Below are positions 1-7,751 of a stretch of 64,000 nt of DNA, piece by piece; the first letter of the stretch is position 1; the number at the start of each line of letters is the position of its first letter. The position numbers and the translations under genes are program-made. The stretch comes from Streptomyces genisteinicus (GTDB lineage: Bacteria > Actinomycetota > Actinomycetes > Streptomycetales > Streptomycetaceae). The notes under the pieces were generated by a model that had not been told where the DNA came from, made no database searches, and was given only the letters and a program-made list of their open reading frames with translations. Location of the stretch: assembly GCF_014489615.1 (NCBI RefSeq), contig NZ_CP060825.1, positions 6,432,001 through 6,496,000 on the forward strand. The letters are read 5' to 3'.

Positions 1-121
1 ACCCGGGAATCCGCGAGCGGTGCAGCGGCCGCCGGGACCACCCCACCGCCTCCGGCTCCAGCCGCCCGTCCGCGCGGCACAGGTCGACGGGGGCGGTGAT
101 CTCGCGCTCATCGGTCGTCAT
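1..121 (-). CDS. DUF2804 family protein, N-terminal fragment
   Basis: The reverse strand encodes a start ATG at 121 followed by 40 codons running off the left edge. The peptide begins MTTDEREITAPVDLCRADG and continues through a VGWSRRPLHR stretch, which I recognise as the typical N-terminus of DUF2804 proteins of actinobacteria. The function of this family is not established. It lies divergent from the glycosyltransferase, with a shared 133-bp upstream region. Only the first 40 residues are visible, so nothing can be said about the rest. Confidence 0.75.
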   Translation of the reverse strand, partial: MTTDEREITAPVDLCRADGRLEPEAVGWSRRPLHRSRIPG

Positions 122-254
122 GGGGCGCAGCCTAGGTGTATCGACCCGCAGGGTTGTCGACGCGCCCGCAGGGCAAGCCCGCCCCGTCCCGGTACGGCGC
201 CCCGTCCCGGCACGGCGGCCGGGGCCGCGCGGCCCGGTGGGTCACACTGGCGGC

Positions 255-1478
255 ATGCGCATCGTGATGATGACGGCGGGGTCGCGCGGCGACGTCGCGC
301 CCTACACGGGACTCGGCGCGGGGCTGGTGCGGGCCGGGCACCACGTGACCCTGGCCACGCACGCGCTGTTCGAGCCTCTGGTGGCCGGTTCGGGGACGGC
401 GTTCCATCCGCTGCCGGTGGACCCCCGGGCCGAACTGCACTCCCCGCGGGGCCGGAGGCTGCACGACGCGCGCACCGGAGCGGGGAAGCTGGTACGGCTC
501 GTGGCCATGGCCCGCCGAGCGGCCGACGAGCTGACGGCGTCCCTGGTCGAGGCGTCCCGGACGGCCGACGTGCTGCTGGTCGGCGGGGCGCTGGGGCCGC
601 TCGGCTACGCCATCGCCGAACGCCTGGCGCTGCCCGCCCTCGGCCTCCACCTCCAACCGCTGCACCCCACAGGGGAGTTCCCCGCTCCCGTGCTGGGGAC
701 GCGGTCGCTGGGAACCGTCGGCAACCGGCTCAGCGGGCAGGCCGTCATGACGACGGTGGACCTGCTCTTCGCCCGGTCGGTCCGCTCCCTGCGGCGGCAC
801 GGCCTGGCGGCGGCGCGCCGCTCCCGCGGCCACCGGCCGCCGCCGGTACTGCACGGCTACAGCGAACTCGTCGTGCCCCGGCCCCGGGACTGGCCCCACG
901 GGCTGGAGGTGGCCGGATACTGGTGGCCGCACGACACCGGGCGGCTCCCGCGTGCGCTCGAAGACTTCCTCGCCGCGGGGCCCCGCCCCGTCTTCGTCGG
1001 CCTCGGCAGCGCCACCGTCCCCGACCCGGAGCGGATGAGCCGCGACATCGTCACGGCGCTGCGCGCGGTGGGTGTGCGGGGTGTCGTCCAGCGGGGCTGG
1101 GCGGGGCTGGAGGCCGAGGGCGACGACATGCTCACCGTCGACGAGGTGCCGCACGCCCCGCTGTTCCCGCGGATGGCCGCCGTGGTGCACCACGCGGGAG
1201 CCGGCACGACGGCCGCCGTCCTGCGCGCCGGGGTGCCCAGCGTGCCGGTGCCCGTCCAGTTCGACGCCGCCTTCTGGGCCTCGCGCCTGACCGCCCTGGG
1301 CACCGCCCCCGCCGCCGTCCCGCTGCGCCGGCTCACCTCCGGCGCCCTGGCGGGCGCCCTGCACCGGGCGACCTCCGACGCGTCCTGCCGTGTCCGGGCG
1401 CGCACCCTCGCCGACGGCCTGGCCGCGGAGGACGGCACCGCACCGGTGCTGGCGGCACTCGACCGCCTGACACGCTGA
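255..1478 (+). CDS. Glycosyltransferase of the GT1/GT28-like (MGT) family
   Basis: 407 residues. The N-terminus MRIVMMTAGSRGDVAPYTGL is the signature of GT-B enzymes related to sterol and natural-product glycosyltransferases. The C-terminal half carries the donor-binding segment VHHAGAGTTAAVLRAGVPS (about residues 313-331), where the HAGAGT and the following Pro-rich turn contact the nucleotide sugar. The usual DQ after that turn reads DAAFW here, so sugar specificity may differ. No signal peptide or membrane segment is seen, so it is probably cytosolic. The ATG at 255 was chosen because homology to the GT-B fold starts there; the reading frame extends further upstream but without family resemblance. 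No biosynthetic genes adjoin it, so the acceptor cannot be named. Confidence 0.85.
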   Translation: MRIVMMTAGSRGDVAPYTGLGAGLVRAGHHVTLATHALFEPLVAGSGTAFHPLPVDPRAELHSPRGRRLHDARTGAGKLVRLVAMARRAADELTASLVEASRTADVLLVGGALGPLGYAIAERLALPALGLHLQPLHPTGEFPAPVLGTRSLGTVGNRLSGQAVMTTVDLLFARSVRSLRRHGLAAARRSRGHRPPPVLHGYSELVVPRPRDWPHGLEVAGYWWPHDTGRLPRALEDFLAAGPRPVFVGLGSATVPDPERMSRDIVTALRAVGVRGVVQRGWAGLEAEGDDMLTVDEVPHAPLFPRMAAVVHHAGAGTTAAVLRAGVPSVPVPVQFDAAFWASRLTALGTAPAAVPLRRLTSGALAGALHRATSDASCRVRARTLADGLAAEDGTAPVLAALDRLTR

Positions 1479-1628
1479 TCCGCCGGGCCGCCCCGACCGG
1501 CTCGCCCGCTCCGGCCCCGCCCGCCGCGCGATGTGCGGGTGTGTCGTCCCGGAACGCGGGTACGGGCCCGGCAGTCTGCTCCTGACGAGGACGGACACGG
1601 CATGACGGTCCCGAGGAGGTACGCGACG

Positions 1629-2678
1629 GTGGAGATTCCCCGGTCCATGAAGGCGGTGCGCATCACGCGGCACGGCGGCCCCGAGGTGCTCGAGCCCGCG
1701 GAGGTGGACGTGCCGGTCCCGCGGCCGGGCGACGTGCTGGTCCGGGTCGGTGCGGTGGCGCTGAACAACACCGACCTGTGGACCAGGGAGGGAGCGTACG
1801 GCCGCCCGGGAGACCCGGCCGCGCTGTCCGGCTGGCGGGGGCCGATCGACTTCCCCCGCATCCAGGGCGCCGACGTGGCCGGACAGGTCGTGGCCGTCGG
1901 CCCCGGGGCGGACCCCCGGCTCCGGGGGCGCCGGGTGGTGGTCGATCCGGCCGTCTACGACGCGGAGGATCCCGACGCGAACCCGGTCGGCCTGATGGGC
2001 AGCGAGCGCGACGGCGGATACGCCGAGTACGTGACCGCGCCCGCGGCCCGCCTGCACGACGTGACGGACTCCGCCCTGACGGACGATCAGCTCTCCGCCC
2101 TGCCGACGGCCTACGGCACGGCGCTCGGCATGATCGAACGCGGCCGCCTGAGGGCGGGGGAGACCGCCCTCGTCTCGGGAGCGTCCGGCGGCGTGGGCCT
2201 CGCCGCCGTGCAGCTCGCCCGTGCGCGGGGCGCGCGGGTGATCGCCGTCAGCAGCGGGAGCAAGACCGACGCCGTGCGGGAGGCCGGAGCCCACGTGGTC
2301 GTCGACCGCGCGCGGGACACCGCCGCACAGATCCGCGCCGCCGCACCCGGGGGCGTCGACGTCGCACTCGACGTCGTGGCGGGGGAGCTGCTGTCCGACG
2401 GGCTGCCGCTGATGCGCGAAGGGGGCCGATGGGTCGTCGCCGGCGCGCTCGGCGGCTTCGGCGTCTCCTTCGACGTGCGCCGGCTCTACCTGCACAACGT
2501 CCAGCTGATCGGCTCCTCCATGCACACCCCCGCACACTTCGACCTGCTCATGGACATGGCCCGCCGCGCGGAGATCCGGCCCGTCGTCGCCGCCACGTTC
2601 CCGCTGCACGAGGCGGCTCGTGCGCAGGAGGAACTCGCCCGCCGGGGGCATGTGGGGAAGATCGTCCTGCATCCGTAG
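1629..2678 (+). CDS. NAD(P)H quinone oxidoreductase-like / zinc-type alcohol dehydrogenase (MDR) family
   Basis: 349 residues from GTG 1629, which is preceded by GAGGAGG at 1613-1619 with 9-nt spacing; upstream ATG 1602 is in frame but has a weaker site. The N-terminal GroES-like domain starts MKAVRITRHGG after seven residues, and the Rossmann part has the signature GASGGVGLAAVQLARARGAR binding NAD(P). The extended catalytic-domain insertion (AYGRPGDPAALSGWRGPIDFP) and the lack of a clear structural-zinc Cys cluster suggest a quinone-reductase-type rather than an alcohol-dehydrogenase-type member. Probably a cytosolic NADPH-dependent reductase of electrophilic or quinone substrates. It stands alone, 150 bp after the glycosyltransferase. 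Confidence 0.85.
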   Translation: MEIPRSMKAVRITRHGGPEVLEPAEVDVPVPRPGDVLVRVGAVALNNTDLWTREGAYGRPGDPAALSGWRGPIDFPRIQGADVAGQVVAVGPGADPRLRGRRVVVDPAVYDAEDPDANPVGLMGSERDGGYAEYVTAPAARLHDVTDSALTDDQLSALPTAYGTALGMIERGRLRAGETALVSGASGGVGLAAVQLARARGARVIAVSSGSKTDAVREAGAHVVVDRARDTAAQIRAAAPGGVDVALDVVAGELLSDGLPLMREGGRWVVAGALGGFGVSFDVRRLYLHNVQLIGSSMHTPAHFDLLMDMARRAEIRPVVAATFPLHEAARAQEELARRGHVGKIVLHP

Positions 2679-3069
2679 GACCCTGATTCCCGGACCCTGA
2701 TTCCCGGACCCCGCGCCCCGATCCCCGGGCCCCCGTTCCTCGCGCCCCGGGCCCCGATCGTCCCGTTCCCCGCGCCTCACCGCCCCCCTCGACGGCGGCC
2801 GGGCACGCCCCGCGGCGCCCCGTCCGTGACCACCGGCGGCCGCCCGGGAGCCGGACCTGTTCGACACCGCCCCGGCGCCCGGCTGCCGTGAGCGCCCGCC
2901 GCCGTGGAGCGCTGTGCGGAGCCCGGGCCGTACGCCCGGGGCCGAGGGCCCGGCGGCGGCCCGAAGGGCCTGTCTCCGGCTCCGTGGCCGACCGCGCCGG
3001 ATATCCGGCACATCGTCCGATGCGGCGTCAGAAAGTTCATGTCCATGAATCCAAATCATGTACAAGTCA

Positions 3070-3098
3070 TTGACGGTGTGCCGGGAGGGCTCTAGGTT
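3070..3098 (+). promoter_or_regulatory. Vegetative-type promoter for the pectate lyase gene
   Basis: A -35 TTGACG (3070-3075) and a -10 TAGGTT (3093-3098) are separated by 17 bp, a close match to the HrdB (sigma-70) consensus of Streptomyces. It is followed directly by a LacI-type operator. Transcription would start near 3105, giving a leader of roughly 225 nt. Confidence 0.7.
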
Positions 3099-3103
3099 CC
3101 GAC

Positions 3104-3115
3104 GAAAGCGCTTAC
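3104..3115. promoter_or_regulatory. LacI-family operator at the pectate lyase promoter
   Basis: The sequence GAAAGCGCTTAC contains the palindromic core AAGCGCTT typical of LacI/GalR-family operators. It sits 6 bp downstream of the -10 box, covering the expected transcription start, which is the classic repression position. An identical 12-mer occurs at 42597-42608 upstream of an ABC transporter. No LacI-type gene is in the window, so the regulator is encoded elsewhere. Confidence 0.7.
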
Positions 3116-3331
3116 CCGGCGCGGCTCCACACGGTCCCCGACGGGGGCGTACGGGCGCCCCACCCGTTCACCCCGCCGCATCCCCGCGCACCGGCATCCC
3201 CGCGCGCCGACGCACCCGGACCGTGCGCACGACAGCCCCACACCGAGAGCCCCACACCACATCCCCACCCCGTGCTCGCCCCCCATCGGCGGCCCGACGG
3301 GCCGCCCGAGCCGATCACATGGAGACGAACC

Positions 3332-4897
3332 ATGCACATGAGAGCCGCCCTCGCGTGCACCGGCCTGCTGGCAGGTGCTCTGGCCGTGCTGTCCGTGAAC
3401 CCGGCGCAGGCCGCCACGGTGCGCTACGAGGCCGAGTCATCCCCGGCGGTCTGCACCGGCGCCGTCGAGACCGAATGGGCCGGCTGGTCCGGCAGCGGAT
3501 TCTGCAACGCCACCAACGCGGTCGGCGCCCACGTGCAGTTCACCGTGAACGCACCGGCCGCCGGCACCGCCACCCTGACCGTGCGCTTCGCCAACGGCAC
3601 CACCACCGCGCGCCCCGCCGCGGTCGTCGTCGGCGGCACCACCGTCGCCACGCTGTCCTTCGAGGGCACCGGCGCCTGGGACACGTGGGCCACCAGGACC
3701 GTCACCGTGCCGCTGTCCGCGGGCGCCAACACCGTCCGGCTCAACCCCACCACCTCGGCGGGCCTCCCCAACATCGACCACCTGGAGGCGGAGACGAGCG
3801 GCGGCACCACCACCCCGCCGCCGACGTCCGCTGGCACCCTCCACGTCGCCCCGAACGGCACCGACGGCGCGACCGGGACGCTGTCCGACCCGACGACCCT
3901 CACGTCGGCGATCGGCCGCATCACCCCCGGCGGGACGATCCTGCTGCGCGGCGGCACCTACCGCCACTCGCAGACCGTCACCGTCCCGCAGGGCAACAAC
4001 GGCACCTCGGGGGACCGCACCGAGCTGTCCGCCTACCCGGGGGAGACCCCGGTGCTGAACTTCTCCGCGCAGGCCGAGGACCCGGCCAACCGCGGGCTCG
4101 CGGTGAACGGCAACTACTGGCACGTCAAGGGCATCGTCGTCGAACGCGCCGGTGACAACGGCATCTTCGTCGGCGGCAGCAACAACGTCTTCGAGCGGAC
4201 GGTGACCCGCTACAACCGCGACACCGGGCTGCAGCTCTCCCGGATGCTCTCCAGCACGCCCAAGGACCAGTGGCCCGCCAACAACCTCGTCCTGAGCGCC
4301 GAGTCCCACGACAACGCCGACTCCGACGGCGAGGACGCCGACGGCTTCGCCGCCAAGCTGACCTCCGGCCCCGGCAACGTCTTCCGCTACGCCGTCGCGC
4401 ACAACAACATCGACGACGGCTGGGACCTCTACACCAAGACCGACACCGGACCCATCGGCGCCGTCACCATCGAGGACTCCCTCGCATACGAGAACGGCAC
4501 CCTCTCCGACGGCACCCAGAACTCCAGCGGCGACCGCAACGGCTACAAGCTCGGCGGCGAGGACATCGGCGTCAACCACGTCATCCGGCGCAACATCGCC
4601 TACGACAACGGCAAGCACGGGTTCACGTACAACCGGAACCTGGGCAGCATGACGGTCTCCGACAACATCAGCATCGACAACAGCGAGCGCAACTTCTCCT
4701 TCGACAACGGGTCGTCCGTCTTCCGCAACAACGTCTCCTGCCGCAGCGGCGACGGCTCCAACGACAAGACCGTCGGCAACGCGGACTCCTCCAACCAGTT
4801 CTGGACCGGCACCAACGGCTCCAAGTGCTCCGCCTACGCGGGCGCGCTGCGCTGGTCCTACGCCTCCGACGGCCGCCTGAACGTCACCTTCGGCTGA
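3332..4897 (+). CDS. Secreted pectate lyase, PL9 family, with N-terminal CBM35-like module
   Basis: 521 residues; ATG 3332 has GGAGA 6 nt upstream. A signal peptide (MHMRAALACTGLLAGALAVL, cleavage after about AQA) is followed by a CBM6/35-type carbohydrate-binding module (about 30-155, opening VRYEAESS and closing NIDHLEAE) and a Thr/Pro linker. The right-handed beta-helix catalytic domain spans about 170-521. It holds the Asp-rich DGEDADGFAAK and DDGWD segments expected to bind calcium and the GYKLGG motif with the PL9 catalytic lysine. The enzyme should cleave polygalacturonate by beta-elimination outside the cell. The LacI-type operator upstream suggests substrate-induced expression, and the PL11 lyase at 7752 would act on the other pectin backbone. 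Confidence 0.9.
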   Translation: MHMRAALACTGLLAGALAVLSVNPAQAATVRYEAESSPAVCTGAVETEWAGWSGSGFCNATNAVGAHVQFTVNAPAAGTATLTVRFANGTTTARPAAVVVGGTTVATLSFEGTGAWDTWATRTVTVPLSAGANTVRLNPTTSAGLPNIDHLEAETSGGTTTPPPTSAGTLHVAPNGTDGATGTLSDPTTLTSAIGRITPGGTILLRGGTYRHSQTVTVPQGNNGTSGDRTELSAYPGETPVLNFSAQAEDPANRGLAVNGNYWHVKGIVVERAGDNGIFVGGSNNVFERTVTRYNRDTGLQLSRMLSSTPKDQWPANNLVLSAESHDNADSDGEDADGFAAKLTSGPGNVFRYAVAHNNIDDGWDLYTKTDTGPIGAVTIEDSLAYENGTLSDGTQNSSGDRNGYKLGGEDIGVNHVIRRNIAYDNGKHGFTYNRNLGSMTVSDNISIDNSERNFSFDNGSSVFRNNVSCRSGDGSNDKTVGNADSSNQFWTGTNGSKCSAYAGALRWSYASDGRLNVTFG

Positions 4898-4908
4898 TCC
4901 GCCCGCCG

Positions 4909-5035
4909 CGCGCCCGGCCCCACCGGGCGCGTCCGGTCCGCTCCGCGTCCGCGGCCCCACCGCGGACGTCCACCTCCGTCACGCGGCCCCACCGCGACAC
5001 CGCGGCCCGGCCGCCGGGTGCCCCACACCCGGCGG
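4909..5035. terminator. Array of four hairpins with identical CCCCA loops
   Basis: Four consecutive perfect stem-loops follow the pectate lyase stop codon: stems 4909-4917/4923-4931 (9 bp), 4947-4954/4960-4967 (8 bp), 4982-4986/4992-4996 (5 bp) and 5011-5020/5026-5035 (10 bp). Each closes on the same pentaloop CCCCA, although the stems differ. The first is well placed as the terminator of the lyase gene. The repeated loop is unusual and is listed as a finding. Confidence 0.75.
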
Positions 5036-5154
5036 ACCGGGCCGTCGGCGTGCCGCCGGGCGGCGGTTGACGGCGCGCCCCGGAGCGGCGGATGCTTTCG
5101 TTCACCGTGTGCCGGACAGTGCGGCCCGGCACGGTGGACCGACGGAGGAACGGG

Positions 5155-5714
5155 GTGCGGACGGTGCGGATCCGGCGCGTGCGGTGGACCCGCCGCTCAG
5201 GCGCGGCGGTGCTGGCGGTGATGCTCGTGGGCGGAGCCCTGGGTCTGTACTGGTTCCAGCCGTGGAAGCTGTGGCAGGACGAGACGGTGCGCGAGGCCCT
5301 GCCCGCGCCCACCGCGCAGCCGTCCGGGCAGCGGCAGGAGGAGGCGGCCGAACCCCCGCTCCGCTCCTGGTCGCCCAGGGCGCGCTGATCACCCACGAGC
5401 ACGAGACGTCCGGCACGGTGAAGCTGCTGCGGCTGGCCGACGGCAGCCACACCCTGCGCCTGGAGGCCCTCGACACCAGCAACGGGCCCGACCTGCGCGT
5501 GCTGCTCAGCGACGCCGCGGTCAGGGAGGGCCGCGCGGGGTGGCACGTCTTCGACGACGGGCGCCATGTCCGCCTCGGCAAGCTCAAGGGCAACAAGGGC
5601 GACCAGAACTACACCCTGCCCCGCCGTGTGGACCCCGCCGACTACACGAGCGTCAGCATCTGGTGCGACCGTTTCGACGTGTCCTTCGGCGCCGCGGAGC
5701 TGTCCCCGGTCTGA
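5155..5714 (+). pseudogene. DM13-domain membrane-anchored protein, frameshifted
   Basis: The first part starts at GTG 5155 (GGAGG at 5144-5148) and encodes a basic N-terminus, one membrane segment (SGAAVLAVMLVGGALGLYWF) and the conserved QPWKLWQDETV stretch, then ends at 5388. The DM13 domain (ALITHEHETSGTVKLLRL through WCDRFDVSFGAAELSPV, with the conserved Cys-Asp) continues in another frame to 5714. The break lies in a run of five C at 5353-5357; one more C would restore a single protein of about 187 residues. DM13 domains are thought to take part in cell-surface redox chemistry. Either a real mutation, a sequencing error, or slippage in the C-run. Confidence 0.8.
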
Positions 5715-5739
5715 GTGCGCGGCGGGCCCCGCCGCGCAC
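5715..5739. terminator. Bidirectional terminator between convergent genes
   Basis: An 11-bp perfect GC stem (5715-5725 with 5729-5739) with a 3-nt loop sits directly after the DM13 stop codon and before the 3' end of the minus-strand gene ending at 5758. It is placed to serve both directions. Confidence 0.7.
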
Positions 5740-5757
5740 CCGCACCGGGGGCGCCCG

Positions 5758-6114
5758 CTACCCCAGCCCCAGCAGCGCCAGCACCTGGGTGACCGCGTCC
5801 ACCACCGGTCGGCCCAGCTCTCCCGCCGTCGCCGCGATCGCGGAGACGGCCACCAGGGCGTCGCGCCGCGTCTGCGGCGGGGTCGCGTCGGAGGTGATCG
5901 CCGGGAGCGAGGAGTCGAGGACGCGTGCGCCACCGGGCCCGACCTCGCCGCGCAGTTCGGCGACGAGCTCCTCCAGCCGTGCGACTGCCTCCGCGAGTGC
6001 GGGAGCGGGCGCGTGGTGGTGGACGATGCCCTGGTTGCCCGTCCCGCCGTAGATGTTGACGTTGTCGCCGCCGTGGACGTTGCTGGTGAAGTGGTTCCCG
6101 GTCCCCTCGGTCAC
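5758..6114 (-). CDS. Small helical protein with N-terminal Gly/Asn amyloid-like motif
   Basis: 118 residues, starting at GTG 6114 inside a GTGA overlap with the stop of the DUF6232 gene, so the two are translationally coupled. Residues 16-29 read GDNVNIYGGTGNQG, nearly the same as the C-terminal tail of the partner protein. Residues 38-57 form a likely amphipathic helix or coiled coil (LAEAVARLEELVAELRGEV), and residues 83-118 are a further Ala/Val/Leu-rich helical region. No catalytic motif or signal peptide is seen. The helical part loosely resembles DUF5955-type proteins of Streptomyces, but I am not sure. I infer a signalling or assembly role with its partner. Confidence 0.7.
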   Translation of the reverse strand: MTEGTGNHFTSNVHGGDNVNIYGGTGNQGIVHHHAPAPALAEAVARLEELVAELRGEVGPGGARVLDSSLPAITSDATPPQTRRDALVAVSAIAATAGELGRPVVDAVTQVLALLGLG

Positions 6115-6165
6115 TTGCTCACTCCCACGTTGTTCATCCCGCCGTACATGTTGACGTTGTCGCCG
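6042..6165. repeat. 29-nt direct repeat encoding the shared Gly/Asn motif
   Basis: Plus-strand segments 6042-6070 and 6137-6165 are 28/29 identical, differing at one base. Both encode, on the minus strand, the GDNVN(I/M)YGG core, once at the start of the small protein and once at the end of the DUF6232 protein, in the same codon phase. Confidence 0.85.
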
Positions 6166-6728
6166 AAGTGGTAGTTCTTCGGATTCACCAGCACCCGCTC
6201 CACACGCATCTGGAACTCGACCTCGGGGTGTTCGATGGCGTGCACCAGGGACTGGAGCAGCCGGCGCAGCTGCACCGGGTCGGGCAGGGTGACCATGGCC
6301 GTGGACGCACCGGCCGTCTCGACCTCCAGCACGTGCTGGGACGGCGCGCCGAGTTCCTTCACCAGCTGGATCACGAGGACGATCGCGACGACGGCGCCGA
6401 CCGCGATCGCCCCCGACGAGTCGTCCTCCCCGTAGGAGGAGGTCTCCCTGCTGACCGCGCCGATCACCAGGACCGCCACCGCAGTGACGGCGAGCCACTT
6501 GAGGAAGGAGAGGAACGCCTCCATGCGCTTCGGCTTGAGGGTGAACGTGTGGACGCGGGTGATGTTGCGCAGCGGGTAGGCGGCCTCGGCCACCCACAGC
6601 AGGTTGGTCTCGACGCGCATGACGACGTCGTCGGTCGCGGCGGGCGGCGGTGCCGCGGGCGTCCGCCCGTCCCACGGACGGTGCGGCGGCTGAGGGGGCG
6701 GTGCCCCCGGGGAAGGTGTGCTGTCCAT
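6111..6728 (-). CDS. DUF6232 family two-helix membrane protein with C-terminal Gly/Asn motif
   Basis: 205 residues from ATG 6728. A Pro-rich N-terminus (1-30) leads to the family hallmark NLLWVAEAAYPLRNITRV (42-59). Two membrane segments follow at about 77-92 and 107-123, then a cytosolic part with a mixed helix and strand pattern to 182. The last residues contain GDNVNMYGGMNNVG (189-202), matching the start of the downstream small protein. The biochemical function of DUF6232 is unknown. The order 'membrane domain then C-terminal motif', next to a protein with the same motif at its N-terminus, resembles amyloid-signalling effector/receptor pairs; that is inference. Confidence 0.8.
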   Translation of the reverse strand: MDSTPSPGAPPPQPPHRPWDGRTPAAPPPAATDDVVMRVETNLLWVAEAAYPLRNITRVHTFTLKPKRMEAFLSFLKWLAVTAVAVLVIGAVSRETSSYGEDDSSGAIAVGAVVAIVLVIQLVKELGAPSQHVLEVETAGASTAMVTLPDPVQLRRLLQSLVHAIEHPEVEFQMRVERVLVNPKNYHFGDNVNMYGGMNNVGVSK

Positions 6729-6967
6729 CCGGCCCCCGTTCGGATCGCTGTGGTCCGCACCATTAGGAGGGTGACGGCACACCGGAGGAGAGAGGAAAAG
6801 CAGCCAAAGGCGGAGGGGGCGTCCGGAAATCCGCGCACGGGCGCCGCCGGACGCCGGACCGCGCGGCGGACGGGGTGCGCCGGACCCCGCGGCGGTGCTG
6901 GCGGCCTGGTTCCCGGCCCCGGAGGGCCGCACCGCGCGGCACGCGCGGGTACGGCCGCTCCCGCCGC

Positions 6968-7474
6968 TCAGCCGGCGGACGCGCCGTCCGCGCCCGTCCC
7001 CGGATACCGGCGGAACGCGGACTCCGGTGCCACCGCGCCCGGGAACCAGGCCGCCAGCACCGCCGCGGAGGGTGCGAACAGCGCGGTGGGCAGGGCATCG
7101 GGCGGGAACCACTCCCAGCGGGCGATCTTGTCCGCCTCGCGGACCGCGGGCGTCCCCGCGGTCCGTGCGACGCGCGCCGCGGCCGTCACCCGGGGGATGC
7201 CGCCCACCGTGTCGATCAGCACCGTCCCGACGCGCACATCGGCGGGCGCCGCCGACAGACCGGTCTCCTCGGCGAGTTCACGGCACGCGGCCTCCTCGAA
7301 TCCCTCGCCCGCGTCGACCTTGCCCCCGGGCAGCTCCCAGCGGCCGTCGTGCCCGAGCCCCAGCAGCACCCGCCCCCCGGGCCCGAGGACGACGACACCG
7401 ACGCCGACGAGCCCGTTGGGCGCGGGGCGCACCCGCTGCGGCCGTGTCGCGGGCGGTGGGCTCTCGGACGCCAT
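6968..7474 (-). CDS. Nudix hydrolase
   Basis: 168 residues from ATG 7474, preceded on the minus strand by a GGAAAGG-like site. A complete Nudix box is visible (GGKVDAGEGFEEAACREL followed by AEETGL, about residues 49-72), so the metal-binding glutamates are intact and the enzyme should hydrolyse a nucleoside diphosphate linked to another group. The leading GRWELPGGK and the later WFPPDALP are typical of MutT/ADP-ribose-pyrophosphatase-like members. The substrate cannot be told from sequence. It is divergent from the rhamnogalacturonan lyase, with 277 bp between them. Confidence 0.9.
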   Translation of the reverse strand: MASESPPPATRPQRVRPAPNGLVGVGVVVLGPGGRVLLGLGHDGRWELPGGKVDAGEGFEEAACRELAEETGLSAAPADVRVGTVLIDTVGGIPRVTAAARVARTAGTPAVREADKIARWEWFPPDALPTALFAPSAAVLAAWFPGAVAPESAFRRYPGTGADGASAG

Positions 7475-7751
7475 GGGGACGCACCTTTCCTGGACGGAGC
7501 CGGTCAGGACCGGACTGTACCCGCGCCGTGCCGCCGCACCCGCCGCGTCCGGCGCCCCCGCTCCGGCGGACGGGCCGCCCCGCGCCCACCGCGCCCGCCC
7601 CGCCCCCACCCCGCGGACGGGCCCCGGCGGCGCGTGCCGCACCCGCAACACCCGCGAGACACGGCGGAAACAGGCGGCAACCTCCCCCCGCCCGGCGCCC
7701 ACTGACAGACGAACGAGGCCACTGACCTCGCCCCCCATGTCAGGAGGACAC

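Larger units (their letters stand above)
2679..3331. other. Long intergenic region with short tandem repeat and promoter
   Basis: No convincing gene. The left end has two copies of a 14-nt unit (GGACCCTGATTCCC at 2678-2691 and 2692-2705) plus the start of a third, then C-rich low-complexity DNA with variants of the same words to about 2770. The stretch around 3030-3070 is clearly less GC-rich, as expected of a promoter upstream region. It leads into the sigma-70-like promoter and operator annotated separately. From about 3105 to 3331 lies a long, C-rich, poorly structured 5' leader of the pectate lyase mRNA. Confidence 0.6.

Noticed and set aside
2777..3046. Small minus-strand frame starting MDMNFLTPHRT
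   Set aside because: No good ribosome site, no recognisable family, and composition turns random after the first residues; it overlaps the promoter region.
132..3065. 977-codon open frame on the minus strand across the first genes
   Set aside because: It is a shadow of the glycosyltransferase and dehydrogenase genes caused by high GC; its translation is rich in Arg, Gly and Pro and has no family resemblance.
3104..3115. CebR-type cellulose operator
   Set aside because: The CebR consensus TGGGAGCGCTCCCA is not matched; the core AAGCGCTT is only generally LacI-like.
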